NCBI GenBank assembly: GCA_934183355.1
Contig: CAKPST010000001.1
Location: 7,428 to 71,427, forward strand
Origin: an uncultured Prevotella sp.
GTDB lineage: Bacteria > Bacteroidota > Bacteroidia > Bacteroidales > Bacteroidaceae
Direction of reading: 5' to 3'
Length of the DNA: 64,000 nucleotides
Part shown: in pieces, positions 45,988 to 55,135 of the stretch
Layout of the letters: each line of letters starts with the position of its first letter
How positions within the stretch are numbered: position 1 is the first letter of the stretch
Position numbers and translations under genes: made by a program
Notes under the pieces: model-generated
Databases searched by the model: none
Told to the model about the DNA's origin: nothing
What the model saw: the letters and a program-made list of their open reading frames with translations, nothing else

Positions 45988-46017
45988 TTTGTATCTGAAC
46001 AAAAGTTAGTAACTTTG
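45988..46017 (+). promoter_or_regulatory. Promoter of typA
   Basis: TTTG (45988-45991), 18 bp, TAACTTTG (46010-46017), 33 bp before the start codon. Confidence 0.65.
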
Positions 46018-46050
46018 CACAAAACTTTTTTTACAATAAGGTAAACATAG

Positions 46051-47853
46051 ATGCAAGAGATTAGAAACATTGCCATTATCGCACACGTCGATCATGGCAA
46101 GACCACACTTGTGGACAAGATGATGTTGGCGGGAAAGCTCTTCCGCGACGGCCAGGATAACAGTGGCCAGGTGTTGGATGCCAATGACCTGGAACGTGAA
46201 CGAGGAATAACAATCCTTTCCAAAAATGTATCAATCAACTGGAAAGGCACAAAAATCAATATTATAGACACTCCGGGACACTCCGATTTCGGCGGCGAGG
46301 TGGAGCGTGTGCTCAACATGGCAGACGGCTGCATCCTGCTCGTTGACGCTTTCGAGGGTCCGATGCCGCAGACACGCTTTGTGTTGCAGAAGGCTTTGCA
46401 GCTCGGACTGAAGCCGATTGTTGTTGTCAACAAGGTGGATAAGCCCAACTGTCGCCCTGAAGAGGTGTACGAGATGGTGTTCGACCTCATGTTCTCGCTC
46501 AACGCCACTGAGGACCAGCTCGACTTCCCCGTGGTTTATGGCTCTGCCAAGAATGGCTGGATGGCTGAGGACTACAGCGCACCTACTGACAACATCGACT
46601 ATCTGCTCGACAAGATTGTAGAGATTATCCCTGCTCCTAAGGTGATAGAGGGCACTCCGCAGATGCTCATCACATCGCTCGACTACTCAAGCTACACCGG
46701 TCGCATCGCTGTGGGTCGTGTTCATCGTGGCTCGCTCAAGGAGGGAATGAACATCACCATATCTCACCGCGACGGCAAGTTGGAGAAGACCAAGATTAAG
46801 GAGGTGCACGTATTCGAGGGAATGGGCCAGAAGAAGGTCGACGAAGTACACTCGGGCGACATCTGTGCAGTAGTTGGATTGGAGAACTTCGAGATTGGCG
46901 ACACCATCTGCGACTTCGAGAATCCTGAGCCTCTGCCTCCTATCGCTATCGACGAGCCTACCATGAGCATGCTCTTCACCATCAACGACTCGCCGTTCTT
47001 CGGCAAGGAGGGCAAGTTTGTGACATCACGCCACATCAACGACCGCCTTCAGAAGGAGCTTGAGAAGAACCTTGCTCTTCGCGTGCGTCCTTTCGAGGAC
47101 TCTACAGATAAGTGGATTGTCAGCGGACGTGGTGTGCTCCACCTCTCGGTGCTCATCGAGACTATGCGTCGTGAGGGCTACGAGCTTCAGGTGGGTCAGC
47201 CGCAGGTAATCTACAAGGAGATAGACGGTCAGAAGTGTGAGCCTATCGAGGAACTCACAATCAATGTGCCTGAGGAGTTTGCCAGCAAGATGATTGACAT
47301 GGTGACACGTCGCAAGGGCGAGATGACATCAATGCAGACTCTCGGCGACCGTGTAGACATTGAGTTCGACATACCTTCACGTGGCATCATCGGTCTGCGC
47401 ACCAATGTGCTCACAGCAAGCCAGGGCGAGGCCATTATGGCTCACCGCTACAAGGAGTATCAGCCGTTCAAGGGCGAGATAGTACGCCGTATGAATGGTT
47501 CGATGATAGCTATGGAGACAGGCACAGCCTATGCTTATTCTATCGACAAACTCCAGGATCGTGGCAAGTTCTTCATCGATCCGGGTGAGGACGTATATGG
47601 CGGTCAGGTAGTGGGCGAGCACGTTCACGACAACGACCTTGTCATCAACGTCACCAAGGCTAAGCAGCTCACCAACGTGCGTGCCAGCGGTTCTGACGAG
47701 AAGGCTCGCGTTATACCTAAGGTAGTGATGAGCCTTGAGGAGTGTCTGGAGTACATCAAGGGCGACGAGCTTGTGGAGGTAACTCCTAAGAACATCCGCA
47801 TGCGCAAGATAACTCTCGACCACCTTGCTCGCAAGCGTAGCAACAAAGACTAA
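46051..47853 (+). CDS. typA: GTP-binding translation/ribosome assembly factor TypA (BipA)
   Basis: 600 residues, full length. GTPase motifs AHVDHGKTTLVDKM, RERGITILSKNV, IIDTPGHSDFGGEVER and VVNKVDKPNC, then EF-G-like domains and the TypA-specific C-terminus (ASGSDEKARVIPK, LEECLEYIKGDELVEVTPKN). It binds ribosomes and helps assembly under stress. Single-gene unit with promoter and terminator; codon use suggests high expression. Confidence 0.97.
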   Translation: MQEIRNIAIIAHVDHGKTTLVDKMMLAGKLFRDGQDNSGQVLDANDLERERGITILSKNVSINWKGTKINIIDTPGHSDFGGEVERVLNMADGCILLVDAFEGPMPQTRFVLQKALQLGLKPIVVVNKVDKPNCRPEEVYEMVFDLMFSLNATEDQLDFPVVYGSAKNGWMAEDYSAPTDNIDYLLDKIVEIIPAPKVIEGTPQMLITSLDYSSYTGRIAVGRVHRGSLKEGMNITISHRDGKLEKTKIKEVHVFEGMGQKKVDEVHSGDICAVVGLENFEIGDTICDFENPEPLPPIAIDEPTMSMLFTINDSPFFGKEGKFVTSRHINDRLQKELEKNLALRVRPFEDSTDKWIVSGRGVLHLSVLIETMRREGYELQVGQPQVIYKEIDGQKCEPIEELTINVPEEFASKMIDMVTRRKGEMTSMQTLGDRVDIEFDIPSRGIIGLRTNVLTASQGEAIMAHRYKEYQPFKGEIVRRMNGSMIAMETGTAYAYSIDKLQDRGKFFIDPGEDVYGGQVVGEHVHDNDLVINVTKAKQLTNVRASGSDEKARVIPKVVMSLEECLEYIKGDELVEVTPKNIRMRKITLDHLARKRSNKD

Positions 47854-47879
47854 TTTCTTGTATACTATACAATAATCGT

Positions 47880-47912
47880 AAAGGCTGTATCAATCGATGG
47901 TACAGCCTTTTT
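47880..47912 (+). terminator. Terminator of typA
   Basis: AAAGGCTGTA (47880-47889) with TACAGCCTTT (47901-47910), ending in five T. Confidence 0.8.
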
Positions 47913-47933
47913 CACTATCAAAACATTTTTATT

Positions 47934-48641
47934 ATGAAGAAGACTCTTTTGTCACTCTTTGCTCTTGCCATCTCGTCTGTGGCGATGGCGCAGCATCCAC
48001 AGCAGGGAACAGTGTCTATTGTACCACGCATCGGACTTAGCATTGCCAATCTGTCGGGAGACGAAATCATTGTTGACGGCAACTACACGCTGTCGTCGCG
48101 CTATCGCACCAGTTTCATGGGTGGTGTCGACCTCGACTATCAGTTCTTGCCCGACTTCTCGGTGACGTTGGGTGCCTACTATGCACAGCAGGGTTGCAAC
48201 TACAAGAATAGTTTCGAGGAGAAGCATTCTGGCACTACGCTCGTTGGTGGCACTGGCTACAGCGACATGTCTACACAGCTCCACTACATCAATGTGCCGT
48301 TGACGCTCAACGCATACCTTGCTCCGGGCTTTGCGCTGAAGGCGGGTGTGCAGTTTGGGTTTGCAATGTCGGGCAAGATGAAGTATGTGGAGACCATATA
48401 CACCAAGGACAACGAGGGCGAAATGAAGCCGTCTAAGCCCGAGGACCGCGAGAACAACCTCAACTCTACAATGAAAAAGATGTGCATGTCCATCCCCGTA
48501 GGACTGAGCTATGAGTTTGCCGATGTCATCATCGACGCTCGTTATAACATCGGACTCACGCCATTCCAGGAAGTGGGTGGATATAAAGGACCCAAGAACC
48601 GTGTGTTCACTCTGAGTGCAGGCTATAGATTCAAGTTGTAA
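47934..48641 (+). CDS. Outer-membrane beta-barrel protein (PorT/OMP_b-brl family)
   Basis: 235 residues. Signal peptide (1-19, ending AMAQ). The rest is alternating beta strands with the family pattern VSIVPRIGLSIANLSGD, FMGGVDLDYQFLPDFSVTLG and LTLNAYLAPGFALKAGVQFG, ending AGYRFKL as expected for an eight-strand outer-membrane barrel. Function unknown; PorT itself is a T9SS protein of the same fold, but similarity at this level does not show that role. It begins 20 bp after the typA terminator. Confidence 0.82.
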   Translation: MKKTLLSLFALAISSVAMAQHPQQGTVSIVPRIGLSIANLSGDEIIVDGNYTLSSRYRTSFMGGVDLDYQFLPDFSVTLGAYYAQQGCNYKNSFEEKHSGTTLVGGTGYSDMSTQLHYINVPLTLNAYLAPGFALKAGVQFGFAMSGKMKYVETIYTKDNEGEMKPSKPEDRENNLNSTMKKMCMSIPVGLSYEFADVIIDARYNIGLTPFQEVGGYKGPKNRVFTLSAGYRFKL

Positions 48642-48663
48642 AAAAAGAAAAAACAATAAAAAA

Positions 48664-48714
48664 GGCGGTGATTAACGACTCGCCCTCAATAGGGATTTGT
48701 CATTAATCACCGCC
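48664..48714 (-). terminator. Terminator of the subtilase operon
   Basis: GGCGGTGATTAA (48664-48675) with TTAATCACCGCC (48703-48714). On the minus strand six T follow. It also closes the plus-strand beta-barrel gene. Confidence 0.7.
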
Positions 48715-48746
48715 AATATTATTTATACTATTAGTTGGATCTCTTA

Positions 48747-50903
48747 TTAGAGAGCAGCCTTAACAGTCTCTACGTTGTTGCCCTGGATGAGCTTGATCAC
48801 GTAAATGCCTTCAGCGAGTGAAGAGAGGTTCACTGTCTCGCCGCTGTTGTTGAGCTGAGTAGCGAATACCTTCTGACCGAGAGTGTTGTAGATCTCAACC
48901 TGAGCCTTGCCGCTGCCGAATGAGAATGTGGCAGTGCGTGCAGCGCGGTTGGTAGAGATGCTGAACATCTTGTCGGTCTTGGTGGTCTCAGTGATACCAG
49001 TTGTCTCGCCGAGAACATACTTCAAGCCGCCGCATGCGTCGATGTAGCCATAACCATAAGTGTTGTCTGGCAACTGAACGTCTTCCGGCATGTACTTAGT
49101 CTCACGTGAAGTTTTGCTCAATACTTCAATAACATCCTTAGGTGTCAAGTTCGGGTTAGCCTGGAGCCACAATGCAACAGTACCTGCAACGAACGGAGAA
49201 GCCATTGATGTACCTACGTCGTATGTGTAAACGTCCTGACCGCTGCGAGCGATAACGTTAGTCTCGTCGCTCCAGCTGCCGCTGTAACGTGAACCTGCTG
49301 AAACTACGATACATCCAGGAGCACATACGTCTGGCTTGATGCGGCCATCGGCTGTAGGACCGTAGCTTGAGAACTTAGAGTGCTCGCCGAAGCCACCTAC
49401 GAGCTCCTGGTTGATCTGATAAACCTGACCAGTGCCTTGCAATGCGATAGGTGTGAAGTATGTGTTAGAGTTGTATGAACCTACAGAGATTACGTCTGGG
49501 CTCTCACCTCCAAGCTCACCTACAGTGTAGTCGGTGCTACCGTCAGTCCATCCACGCTTGTTCATGTTGGTGAAACCGCAACCCTGTGCGTTGTTCCATG
49601 CATGGATAGTGTTGCCAGCCTCGGCAGTAGCTACGAAACCGATAGCGAAACCGTCGTTGATAGAGTTAGCGCGGCTGAATACGAGAACGTTGGCGCGACC
49701 GTTGTTAGGATTGCGCTGGATAGCCAAACCTACAGTTGCAACTACACCTGCACCGTCAGGAACAATCCACTTAACCTCGTTCTTGCTGTCTGGATCAGTA
49801 GAAACAGGCTCCGACTCTCTTACTATCTTACCATTGAGTGTGTTCACAACAACTGCCTTAACGCTGAGAGGAGCGTTTTTGTCACCCCAGATGTCAACGT
49901 AAGCCTGCTTGTTGGTCTCGTCAGCATAAGCAAACATTGTCTTGAGCTGCTTGCTGCTTGCTGTCAATGTCTTAGAAACGTGGAGCTTGTCAAGACCCTC
50001 GTTACCTGCTGCACCTACGATGATGCGACCAGGACCAACGAGCTTGGCAAATGAAAGGTCGGTGTTTGATGTACCATCGTGAGGACCTACATGCGAACCG
50101 AGACTGATGTTGACAACAGCTGGCTTGCCTACGCTCTCAGCATAGTCGAATACATACTTGATACCATCAACGATGCAAGCGTTGTCGTTCTTGAAGCTTA
50201 CGAATACGAGGTCGGCATCAGGAGCAACACCATAGTAAGGAGTGCTCTTGTCGGCACCTGCTGCAATACCAGCTACGTGAGTAGCGTGGAAACCAGCAGT
50301 CATATCAAAGCGTGCTGAGTTGAATTCTTCCTGTGTCTTATACTCCACACCATACTTGAAGCCTTCAGGAGCATTGCCGTAGCCCGACTGGTCCCAAATG
50401 CGCTTGATACGTGTAGCGCTCTTGTCAGATGTGAGGAAGTCGACGTGGTCGTACTGGAAACCGTTGTCCACGATACCTACTACAACACCCTTACCAGTGT
50501 AATTGCCGTTGCTTGCAGTCATCTCGTGGCAGTCGTCTACAAAGCCCAACTTGCGTGCTCTGTCCATGAGCAAGCGAGCCTCTGTGCCTATAGAGAACGA
50601 CTCTACGCCCTCTACCTGTGAAATGCGCTCGATAGCTGACATAGGAACAGTAGCTGTAACGAGAGTCTCTGAAATCTGTGAGTTGATGTTAGCGCCGAGT
50701 TTTACGATCTCTGCGATAGCGTCCTGCGACTTAACATTGATAAATGCGTTTACGGTGTTCTCTTTGCCGTTGGCTGCCTTAGCCTTTTTAACTCCAGACT
50801 TAACGTCCTGGAGCATCAAGCTTGTGCTTGGTGACATTTTCTGTGCAAAACCATAGCTGCTAAGAATCAGCATTGATGCAAGGAGTAAAGCTTTATTTTT
50901 CAT
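48747..50903 (-). CDS. S8 subtilisin-like protease with T9SS type A C-terminal sorting domain
   Basis: 718 residues. Signal peptide (1-20), an N-terminal propeptide-like segment (about 45-110), then the S8 domain with D146 (VVGIVDNGFQ), H206 (FHATHVAGIAAG; Ala replaces the usual Gly), N301 (VGAAGNEG) and S566 (YDVGTSMASPFVAG). A beta-sandwich insertion lies between the Asn and Ser (about 305-430). The C-terminal 70 residues end in a CTD (KAQVEIYNTLGQKVFATQ, LAEGIYVIKLIQGN). It is exported to the surface through T9SS by inference. It is the last gene of the minus-strand cargo group. Confidence 0.93.
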   Translation of the reverse strand: MKNKALLLASMLILSSYGFAQKMSPSTSLMLQDVKSGVKKAKAANGKENTVNAFINVKSQDAIAEIVKLGANINSQISETLVTATVPMSAIERISQVEGVESFSIGTEARLLMDRARKLGFVDDCHEMTASNGNYTGKGVVVGIVDNGFQYDHVDFLTSDKSATRIKRIWDQSGYGNAPEGFKYGVEYKTQEEFNSARFDMTAGFHATHVAGIAAGADKSTPYYGVAPDADLVFVSFKNDNACIVDGIKYVFDYAESVGKPAVVNISLGSHVGPHDGTSNTDLSFAKLVGPGRIIVGAAGNEGLDKLHVSKTLTASSKQLKTMFAYADETNKQAYVDIWGDKNAPLSVKAVVVNTLNGKIVRESEPVSTDPDSKNEVKWIVPDGAGVVATVGLAIQRNPNNGRANVLVFSRANSINDGFAIGFVATAEAGNTIHAWNNAQGCGFTNMNKRGWTDGSTDYTVGELGGESPDVISVGSYNSNTYFTPIALQGTGQVYQINQELVGGFGEHSKFSSYGPTADGRIKPDVCAPGCIVVSAGSRYSGSWSDETNVIARSGQDVYTYDVGTSMASPFVAGTVALWLQANPNLTPKDVIEVLSKTSRETKYMPEDVQLPDNTYGYGYIDACGGLKYVLGETTGITETTKTDKMFSISTNRAARTATFSFGSGKAQVEIYNTLGQKVFATQLNNSGETVNLSSLAEGIYVIKLIQGNNVETVKAAL

Positions 50904-50952
50904 TGATTTGTTTTGGTTTTTAATTTTTAATGGGTTGTTGTTGAGTTTTAGT

Positions 50953-50986
50953 ATAAGTAGCGGAGATAAAAGACTCCGCTACTTAT
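50953..50986 (-). promoter_or_regulatory. Intercistronic hairpin between the 471-residue protein gene and the subtilase gene
   Basis: ATAAGTAGCGGAG (50953-50965) with its exact complement (50974-50986), 13 bp. No good T-run on the minus strand and no promoter in the gap 50904-51018, so it may be a partial terminator or an mRNA-stability element. Confidence 0.55.
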
Positions 50987-51018
50987 ATTAAGATTTTTTA
51001 TTAGGGTTGTATAAGAGA

Positions 51019-52434
51019 TTAATACTTATCAAATGTACCCTTGTAGTAAAGAACGAGACGTTCGTTTGTTCCACCAGCAGCTGTGTTGTTATTAATGTAT
51101 TTGTCAACAACATCAAGCGAAATCTCGTATGTGCCGTCTTCAGCCTGCTTTACAGACAATTTTCCATTGTTTGGAATGTTGGCATAGCCACCATATTTAG
51201 CATCAGGTGATTTAAGCTGAATTGAGCCATAGGTAATAGCAATGTTATCGCCATCTACCAACTTGCTAAGGTCAATCTCGCCACCGTTGATAAACTTCTT
51301 GTTTACTGCAACTACCACTTTCTCTGAGCTAAACTTGCTTGTGATGCCAGTGCCATACATATAGAAATTGTATACGTCGCCACTCATTTTGAGGAGAGCC
51401 ATGCCAATAGTCTGGTTCTTAAGAACGTCTCCGTCAGCATTGTAGTGCTTGTAGCCATTGTTTACTACAGGAGCAGGCTTCATGTCGTCGAGCGACTCAA
51501 CCTTAGCTGTAGCGCCATAGTATTCAAGCTTAACAGTGCGGTTGTCGTCCATAGTAGCGTCAATCTTGATGTAGAGCTTGCCTTCGTTGTCCTTAGCTGT
51601 AGTGATAGTACCCGACTTAACTTTCTCATAAATGATGCTTGTTTCGTAGTCGATGTACATGAAGTTGTAGCTATCAGCGTCAGTAGCCATGTCGATAGTG
51701 CCATTGTAGAGCTTAGAGGCAGCGATGCTTACAGAAACACCAATCTTGCCAGCGAGCATGCCCTTAGCGTCGGTTGTAACAACGTCGCTGAATGCGAATG
51801 TTGTAGCTGCGCCAGTCTCTTTAGGCTCAAGAACCAAAGCAGAAGCAATATTGAAATCAGCGCTCTGGGTAGCGTTGGTCACGTTGATGCTGTTGGTAGC
51901 CTCGTAAATCTGGGTGTAAGCCTGTACACAACGGCAAACCAAGTCGGTGTAGTCGGCAGTCTCAGACTTAAGAGTGATTGTAGCCTGGCTCTTTGAGATT
52001 TTTGCTTCAAGTGTACCATTGAGCTGCATCTCCTCTCCATTGTATTCCACCTTAACGCCTTCAGCCTTGTCGCTGCCAAGCTCGATAGTGGTGCCCATGA
52101 GTGTCTCCGGAAGAGTAATCTTGAGCATTGGAGTAGCGGCTGCGCGTGTTTCAGCCTCCTTCTCTTCAGCATAGAGAGAGAAGATGTTGTTGCCTTCAGC
52201 CTGGAGCAGAGTCACCTTGCTGATTTTAACAGCCTCGCCGTTGAAGCCCATCTGGTTTCTGTTGAGGTCTCCATAAGGGTCATACTCTTTGAATGCTACG
52301 TTCTGTACATTGTTTACTTTGTATACCACCTGGTTGCCGTCCTTTGTTGTAACGGTCATAACTCGCTTAGTCTGAGCGAATATTGGTGACACTGCCATGA
52401 GGCAGAGTGCGGTTGCTGCTATATACTGTTTCAT
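51019..52434 (-). CDS. Secreted protein with three similar beta modules, no CTD
   Basis: 471 residues. Signal peptide (1-20, ending SPIFA), then the common Prevotella segment KRVMTVTTKDGNQVVYKVNN. Three related beta modules follow (about 70-165, 195-310, 341-470). Each has a NFYMY/IFSLYAE-like strand, a stretch such as PETLMGTTIELG or INGGEIDLSKL, and a GTL/GKL segment ending in paired strands (DGTYEISLDVVDKY). No sorting domain is evident. Its start overlaps the end of the upstream gene by 4 bp, indicating translational coupling. I do not recognise a function. Confidence 0.75.
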   Translation of the reverse strand: MKQYIAATALCLMAVSPIFAQTKRVMTVTTKDGNQVVYKVNNVQNVAFKEYDPYGDLNRNQMGFNGEAVKISKVTLLQAEGNNIFSLYAEEKEAETRAAATPMLKITLPETLMGTTIELGSDKAEGVKVEYNGEEMQLNGTLEAKISKSQATITLKSETADYTDLVCRCVQAYTQIYEATNSINVTNATQSADFNIASALVLEPKETGAATTFAFSDVVTTDAKGMLAGKIGVSVSIAASKLYNGTIDMATDADSYNFMYIDYETSIIYEKVKSGTITTAKDNEGKLYIKIDATMDDNRTVKLEYYGATAKVESLDDMKPAPVVNNGYKHYNADGDVLKNQTIGMALLKMSGDVYNFYMYGTGITSKFSSEKVVVAVNKKFINGGEIDLSKLVDGDNIAITYGSIQLKSPDAKYGGYANIPNNGKLSVKQAEDGTYEISLDVVDKYINNNTAAGGTNERLVLYYKGTFDKY

Positions 52435-54293
52435 TTCTTAATGATTTTTTGTGTCTTGTTGTTTGTCTTAACGAGATAGATGCCGGCAGGCATGTTCTGT
52501 ACGCTTGCTGCAGCAGTAGCGTTGACAGTCTTGATGAGCTGACCATCTACAGTGTAAACCTCAGTCTTTGACTCGCCGTTAGCGTTGTCAACGATGCCGT
52601 TGATGCCTGTTGAGATAGACTCAGGATCGTAGTTGTACTCCATCTCCTTGTCATACTCGCCAGTGATCTTGAAGCCCTGACCGTCGTAGAGGTCGATAAC
52701 GAACTTGTAGTGGTTGTTGTCAGTCTTGGTTACACCTACTGTACCAGAGTAAACGATAGCATACTTGTCCATAACCCACCACAGACGTGTTGCAGGATCT
52801 GCACACTTCTGGAAGTGCTGGTAGACAGTACCTGTGCGACCGCCAAGATCGTCGAAGTAGCCACGTGTCATCTTGAATGGTGCATACTCGTTGGTGTAGA
52901 GGTGAGAGTTCTTCATCAATGTGTATGTTCCCTCTGGCAAATACTTGCTGCCTGCAGCTGCCTGGAACTCCATACGGAGGAGGTCCTGATCGCCCTCGCC
53001 AGTTGGGTCGTCCTTGCCACTCGGCGAACCGAGGTCAACTGTAAATACCTGAACGCCGTTCTGCTCGCCAAGTGAGTAAATGCGTGACTTAGCTACGCGG
53101 TCGAAATTGAGGTTAACGTCCTCAGTGAGGTTAGAGTGTACGTCCTTGTTGCTCTTCTCTGACTTGTCAGTGATCTTGAATGAGATGCCCTTAGCAGTAC
53201 CAGTTACCTTGTGACCACGGTCGGTAACGCAGTCGATAACGAAGTCGAATGTGCCTTCCTTCTCGCCTTCGGTGATAGTGATAGTACCATCAGCGATGTA
53301 GCAGTAGTCGTAGTCGGTAGTAAGACCTGTAACAGCCTTGCGACGCTTAACGTATGTACCCATGAGGATAGTCATGCCCATGTAGTCGATCTCCATACCA
53401 GGGAAGAAGGTGTTAACTTTGAAGTTGCGTGCAACAGTGTATGTACCAGGAACTACAGTAGCATCCTTAGGATTGCCGAAAAGACGGTTGTAGAGGTTGA
53501 TTGTGAAGTCAAGACCCTTACCTGTCATACCACCAGTTTCTTCGTCGTATTCGCCTGTGTAGAGGTCGAGCACCAAGTTGCCAGTGTTAGACTCCATGAG
53601 GTTGCCATAGTAGTAGCCAAGACCGCCAGTGAACTTAGCATCCTTGATGTCTGTTGTCATCTGCGGATATACAGTAGCGCCACCAGAAACCATGTTGGTC
53701 AGTGAAACCTCGCCATTGTATACGTATGTGGTGCCCTCAGAATCCTGGAAAGAGATAGTGTAAAGCTCTACGTTGTCATCGTTAATCTGCTTTGTGATAG
53801 TGATGCCACCATCGATGTCAGCGCCGCCGTTGTCATTGCCCTCAGCGTCGTATGCTGTTACGTATGAGCCTTCGTAGTTGTAGTGAAGGTCGCCCTCAGT
53901 GTTGAATGTGCCAGTAGGCAGAGACATTACGTTGTTCTCTTCGTCTGTATTCTCAGGAGCGTAGAGGTCGAGGATAGCTACATTAGCATTGGTTGCCTTA
54001 ATAGTACCATTCTTGCCATCATAAGAAACGTCGTTGTTGTCGGCTAAGATGAGATAATAGTTATCCATGCCTTCTTCAGAAGAAGCTGAAGCTGGGAAGT
54101 AGCCAGCGATAACGAGGCTGTTCAACTGTGCTGTCTCTGCTGCCTTAGGAGCGCCGAGCAATGACTTCATTGCATTACCACGCTTCTTGATGAGCGACAT
54201 TGTTGCATGCTTCTTAATCAACTTCTGCTGGGCTGCGATAGGCATAGCCACGATTGAAAGCAGAAGTGTGATGAGTAGTAAAGATTTTTTCAT
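52431..54293 (-). CDS. T9SS cargo protein with three repeated beta modules and C-terminal sorting domain
   Basis: 620 residues. Signal peptide (1-21). Three repeats of about 160 residues (about 55-200, 218-370, 400-550). Each has an xLPxGTYT-like turn (MSLPTGTF, VVPGTYTV, LPEGTYTL), a GTITIT-like strand and a paired ending (FDFVIDCVTDRGHKVTGTAK; KFVIDLYDGQGFKITGEY). The last 55 residues are a T9SS CTD (TEVYTVDGQLIKTVNA, MPAGIYLVKTNNKTQKIIKK). It starts on the stop of the upstream gene (TAATG) and overlaps the next gene by 4 bp. Family not recognised; a surface binding or structural role is possible. Confidence 0.8.
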   Translation of the reverse strand: MKKSLLLITLLLSIVAMPIAAQQKLIKKHATMSLIKKRGNAMKSLLGAPKAAETAQLNSLVIAGYFPASASSEEGMDNYYLILADNNDVSYDGKNGTIKATNANVAILDLYAPENTDEENNVMSLPTGTFNTEGDLHYNYEGSYVTAYDAEGNDNGGADIDGGITITKQINDDNVELYTISFQDSEGTTYVYNGEVSLTNMVSGGATVYPQMTTDIKDAKFTGGLGYYYGNLMESNTGNLVLDLYTGEYDEETGGMTGKGLDFTINLYNRLFGNPKDATVVPGTYTVARNFKVNTFFPGMEIDYMGMTILMGTYVKRRKAVTGLTTDYDYCYIADGTITITEGEKEGTFDFVIDCVTDRGHKVTGTAKGISFKITDKSEKSNKDVHSNLTEDVNLNFDRVAKSRIYSLGEQNGVQVFTVDLGSPSGKDDPTGEGDQDLLRMEFQAAAGSKYLPEGTYTLMKNSHLYTNEYAPFKMTRGYFDDLGGRTGTVYQHFQKCADPATRLWWVMDKYAIVYSGTVGVTKTDNNHYKFVIDLYDGQGFKITGEYDKEMEYNYDPESISTGINGIVDNANGESKTEVYTVDGQLIKTVNATAAASVQNMPAGIYLVKTNNKTQKIIKK

Positions 54294-54787
54294 TATTTCT
54301 TGATTATTTTAAAAGATTGTTCGTTTTCGAGGTTGAGTACATAGACGCCCGACTGGCAGTCGGCTAAATTGATAGTTGCTGTGCCATTAGCAATCTTCTG
54401 AGCCTTGATAAGCTTGCCATCCACAGTGTAGAGAGTGGCCTTCTTGGCTGTTGTGCCTGCTACGACGATGTTGGCATTGTCGTTGTAGGTGAACGAGAAG
54501 AACTTGCCCTGGGCGGCAGTGATACCGGTTGCTGGGTCGTACTTCTGGAAATAAAACTCTGCCACAGCAGCCTGATCAAAGTCGGTTGTGACACTCTGTG
54601 AAGTCACCTTTAGTTTGTCGTTTTCAAACGTAATAATTGGTTTGTCCGCGATCATAAACTCCTTGGTGGTTTCATCAGTCATCTTCAGCACGAGCATGTC
54701 GACATCAGTGTCACCATCTGTGGCGTTGGCTGCCATTGGTGTCATCAACATCAAGCCAAGCAATGCTTGCATGAATCTGATTCTCAT
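54293..54787 (-). CDS. Small T9SS cargo protein
   Basis: 164 residues. Signal peptide (about 1-22). A short beta domain follows (about 28-95), of the type common in Prevotella: LKMTDETTKEFMIADKPIIT then FENDKLKVTSQS. The C-terminus is a CTD (ATLYTVDGKLIKAQ, CQSGVYVLNLENEQSFKIIK). It is the first gene of the minus-strand cargo operon. A -7 TACTTTTG lies at 54925-54932 on the minus strand, about 138 bp upstream. Function unknown. Confidence 0.8.
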   Translation of the reverse strand: MRIRFMQALLGLMLMTPMAANATDGDTDVDMLVLKMTDETTKEFMIADKPIITFENDKLKVTSQSVTTDFDQAAVAEFYFQKYDPATGITAAQGKFFSFTYNDNANIVVAGTTAKKATLYTVDGKLIKAQKIANGTATINLADCQSGVYVLNLENEQSFKIIKK

Positions 54788-54924
54788 AATTGTTAGTTTT
54801 AAAAGTTTATTATATCAAATAGTTGAACACATTTATTGTTAATGGTTTGGCTACTTTTAACTTATTGAAGTAGTAATATAGTGTAATATACAGTAATAGT
54901 TTTGCTGTCTCTTTGATTCGATGG

Positions 54925-54932
54925 CAAAAGTA
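54925..54932 (-). promoter_or_regulatory. -7 element of the T9SS cargo operon
   Basis: TACTTTTG on the minus strand without a well-placed -33. It gives a leader of about 130 nt. The gap 54788-55135 holds only this and the divergent CDF promoter. Confidence 0.4.
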
Positions 54933-55055
54933 AACAAATTATGCGGAATATATGCAGTTGTAGTGTTAAAATTTTATGTGTACCCTTAAATTTTTTGGTT
55001 TTTTCTGACATTTTGCTTTTTTGCCCTTGTTTTTAGTTCTTTTCACCCCTAATTG

Positions 55056-55087
55056 TTAGCGTTTACAGAATATTATATATACTTTTG
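55056..55087 (+). promoter_or_regulatory. Promoter of the CDF transporter gene
   Basis: TTAG (55056-55059), 20 bp, TACTTTTG (55080-55087). The -33 is imperfect. Confidence 0.45.
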
Positions 55088-55135
55088 CATAGCCCCAAAC
55101 ATACAATAACATTATATGAAGTTTAAAAAGATAAT

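Noticed and set aside
45768-46050. Cobalamin riboswitch before the B12-dependent ribonucleotide reductase
   Set aside because: The leader is only about 40 nt and shows no B12-box or matching stems.
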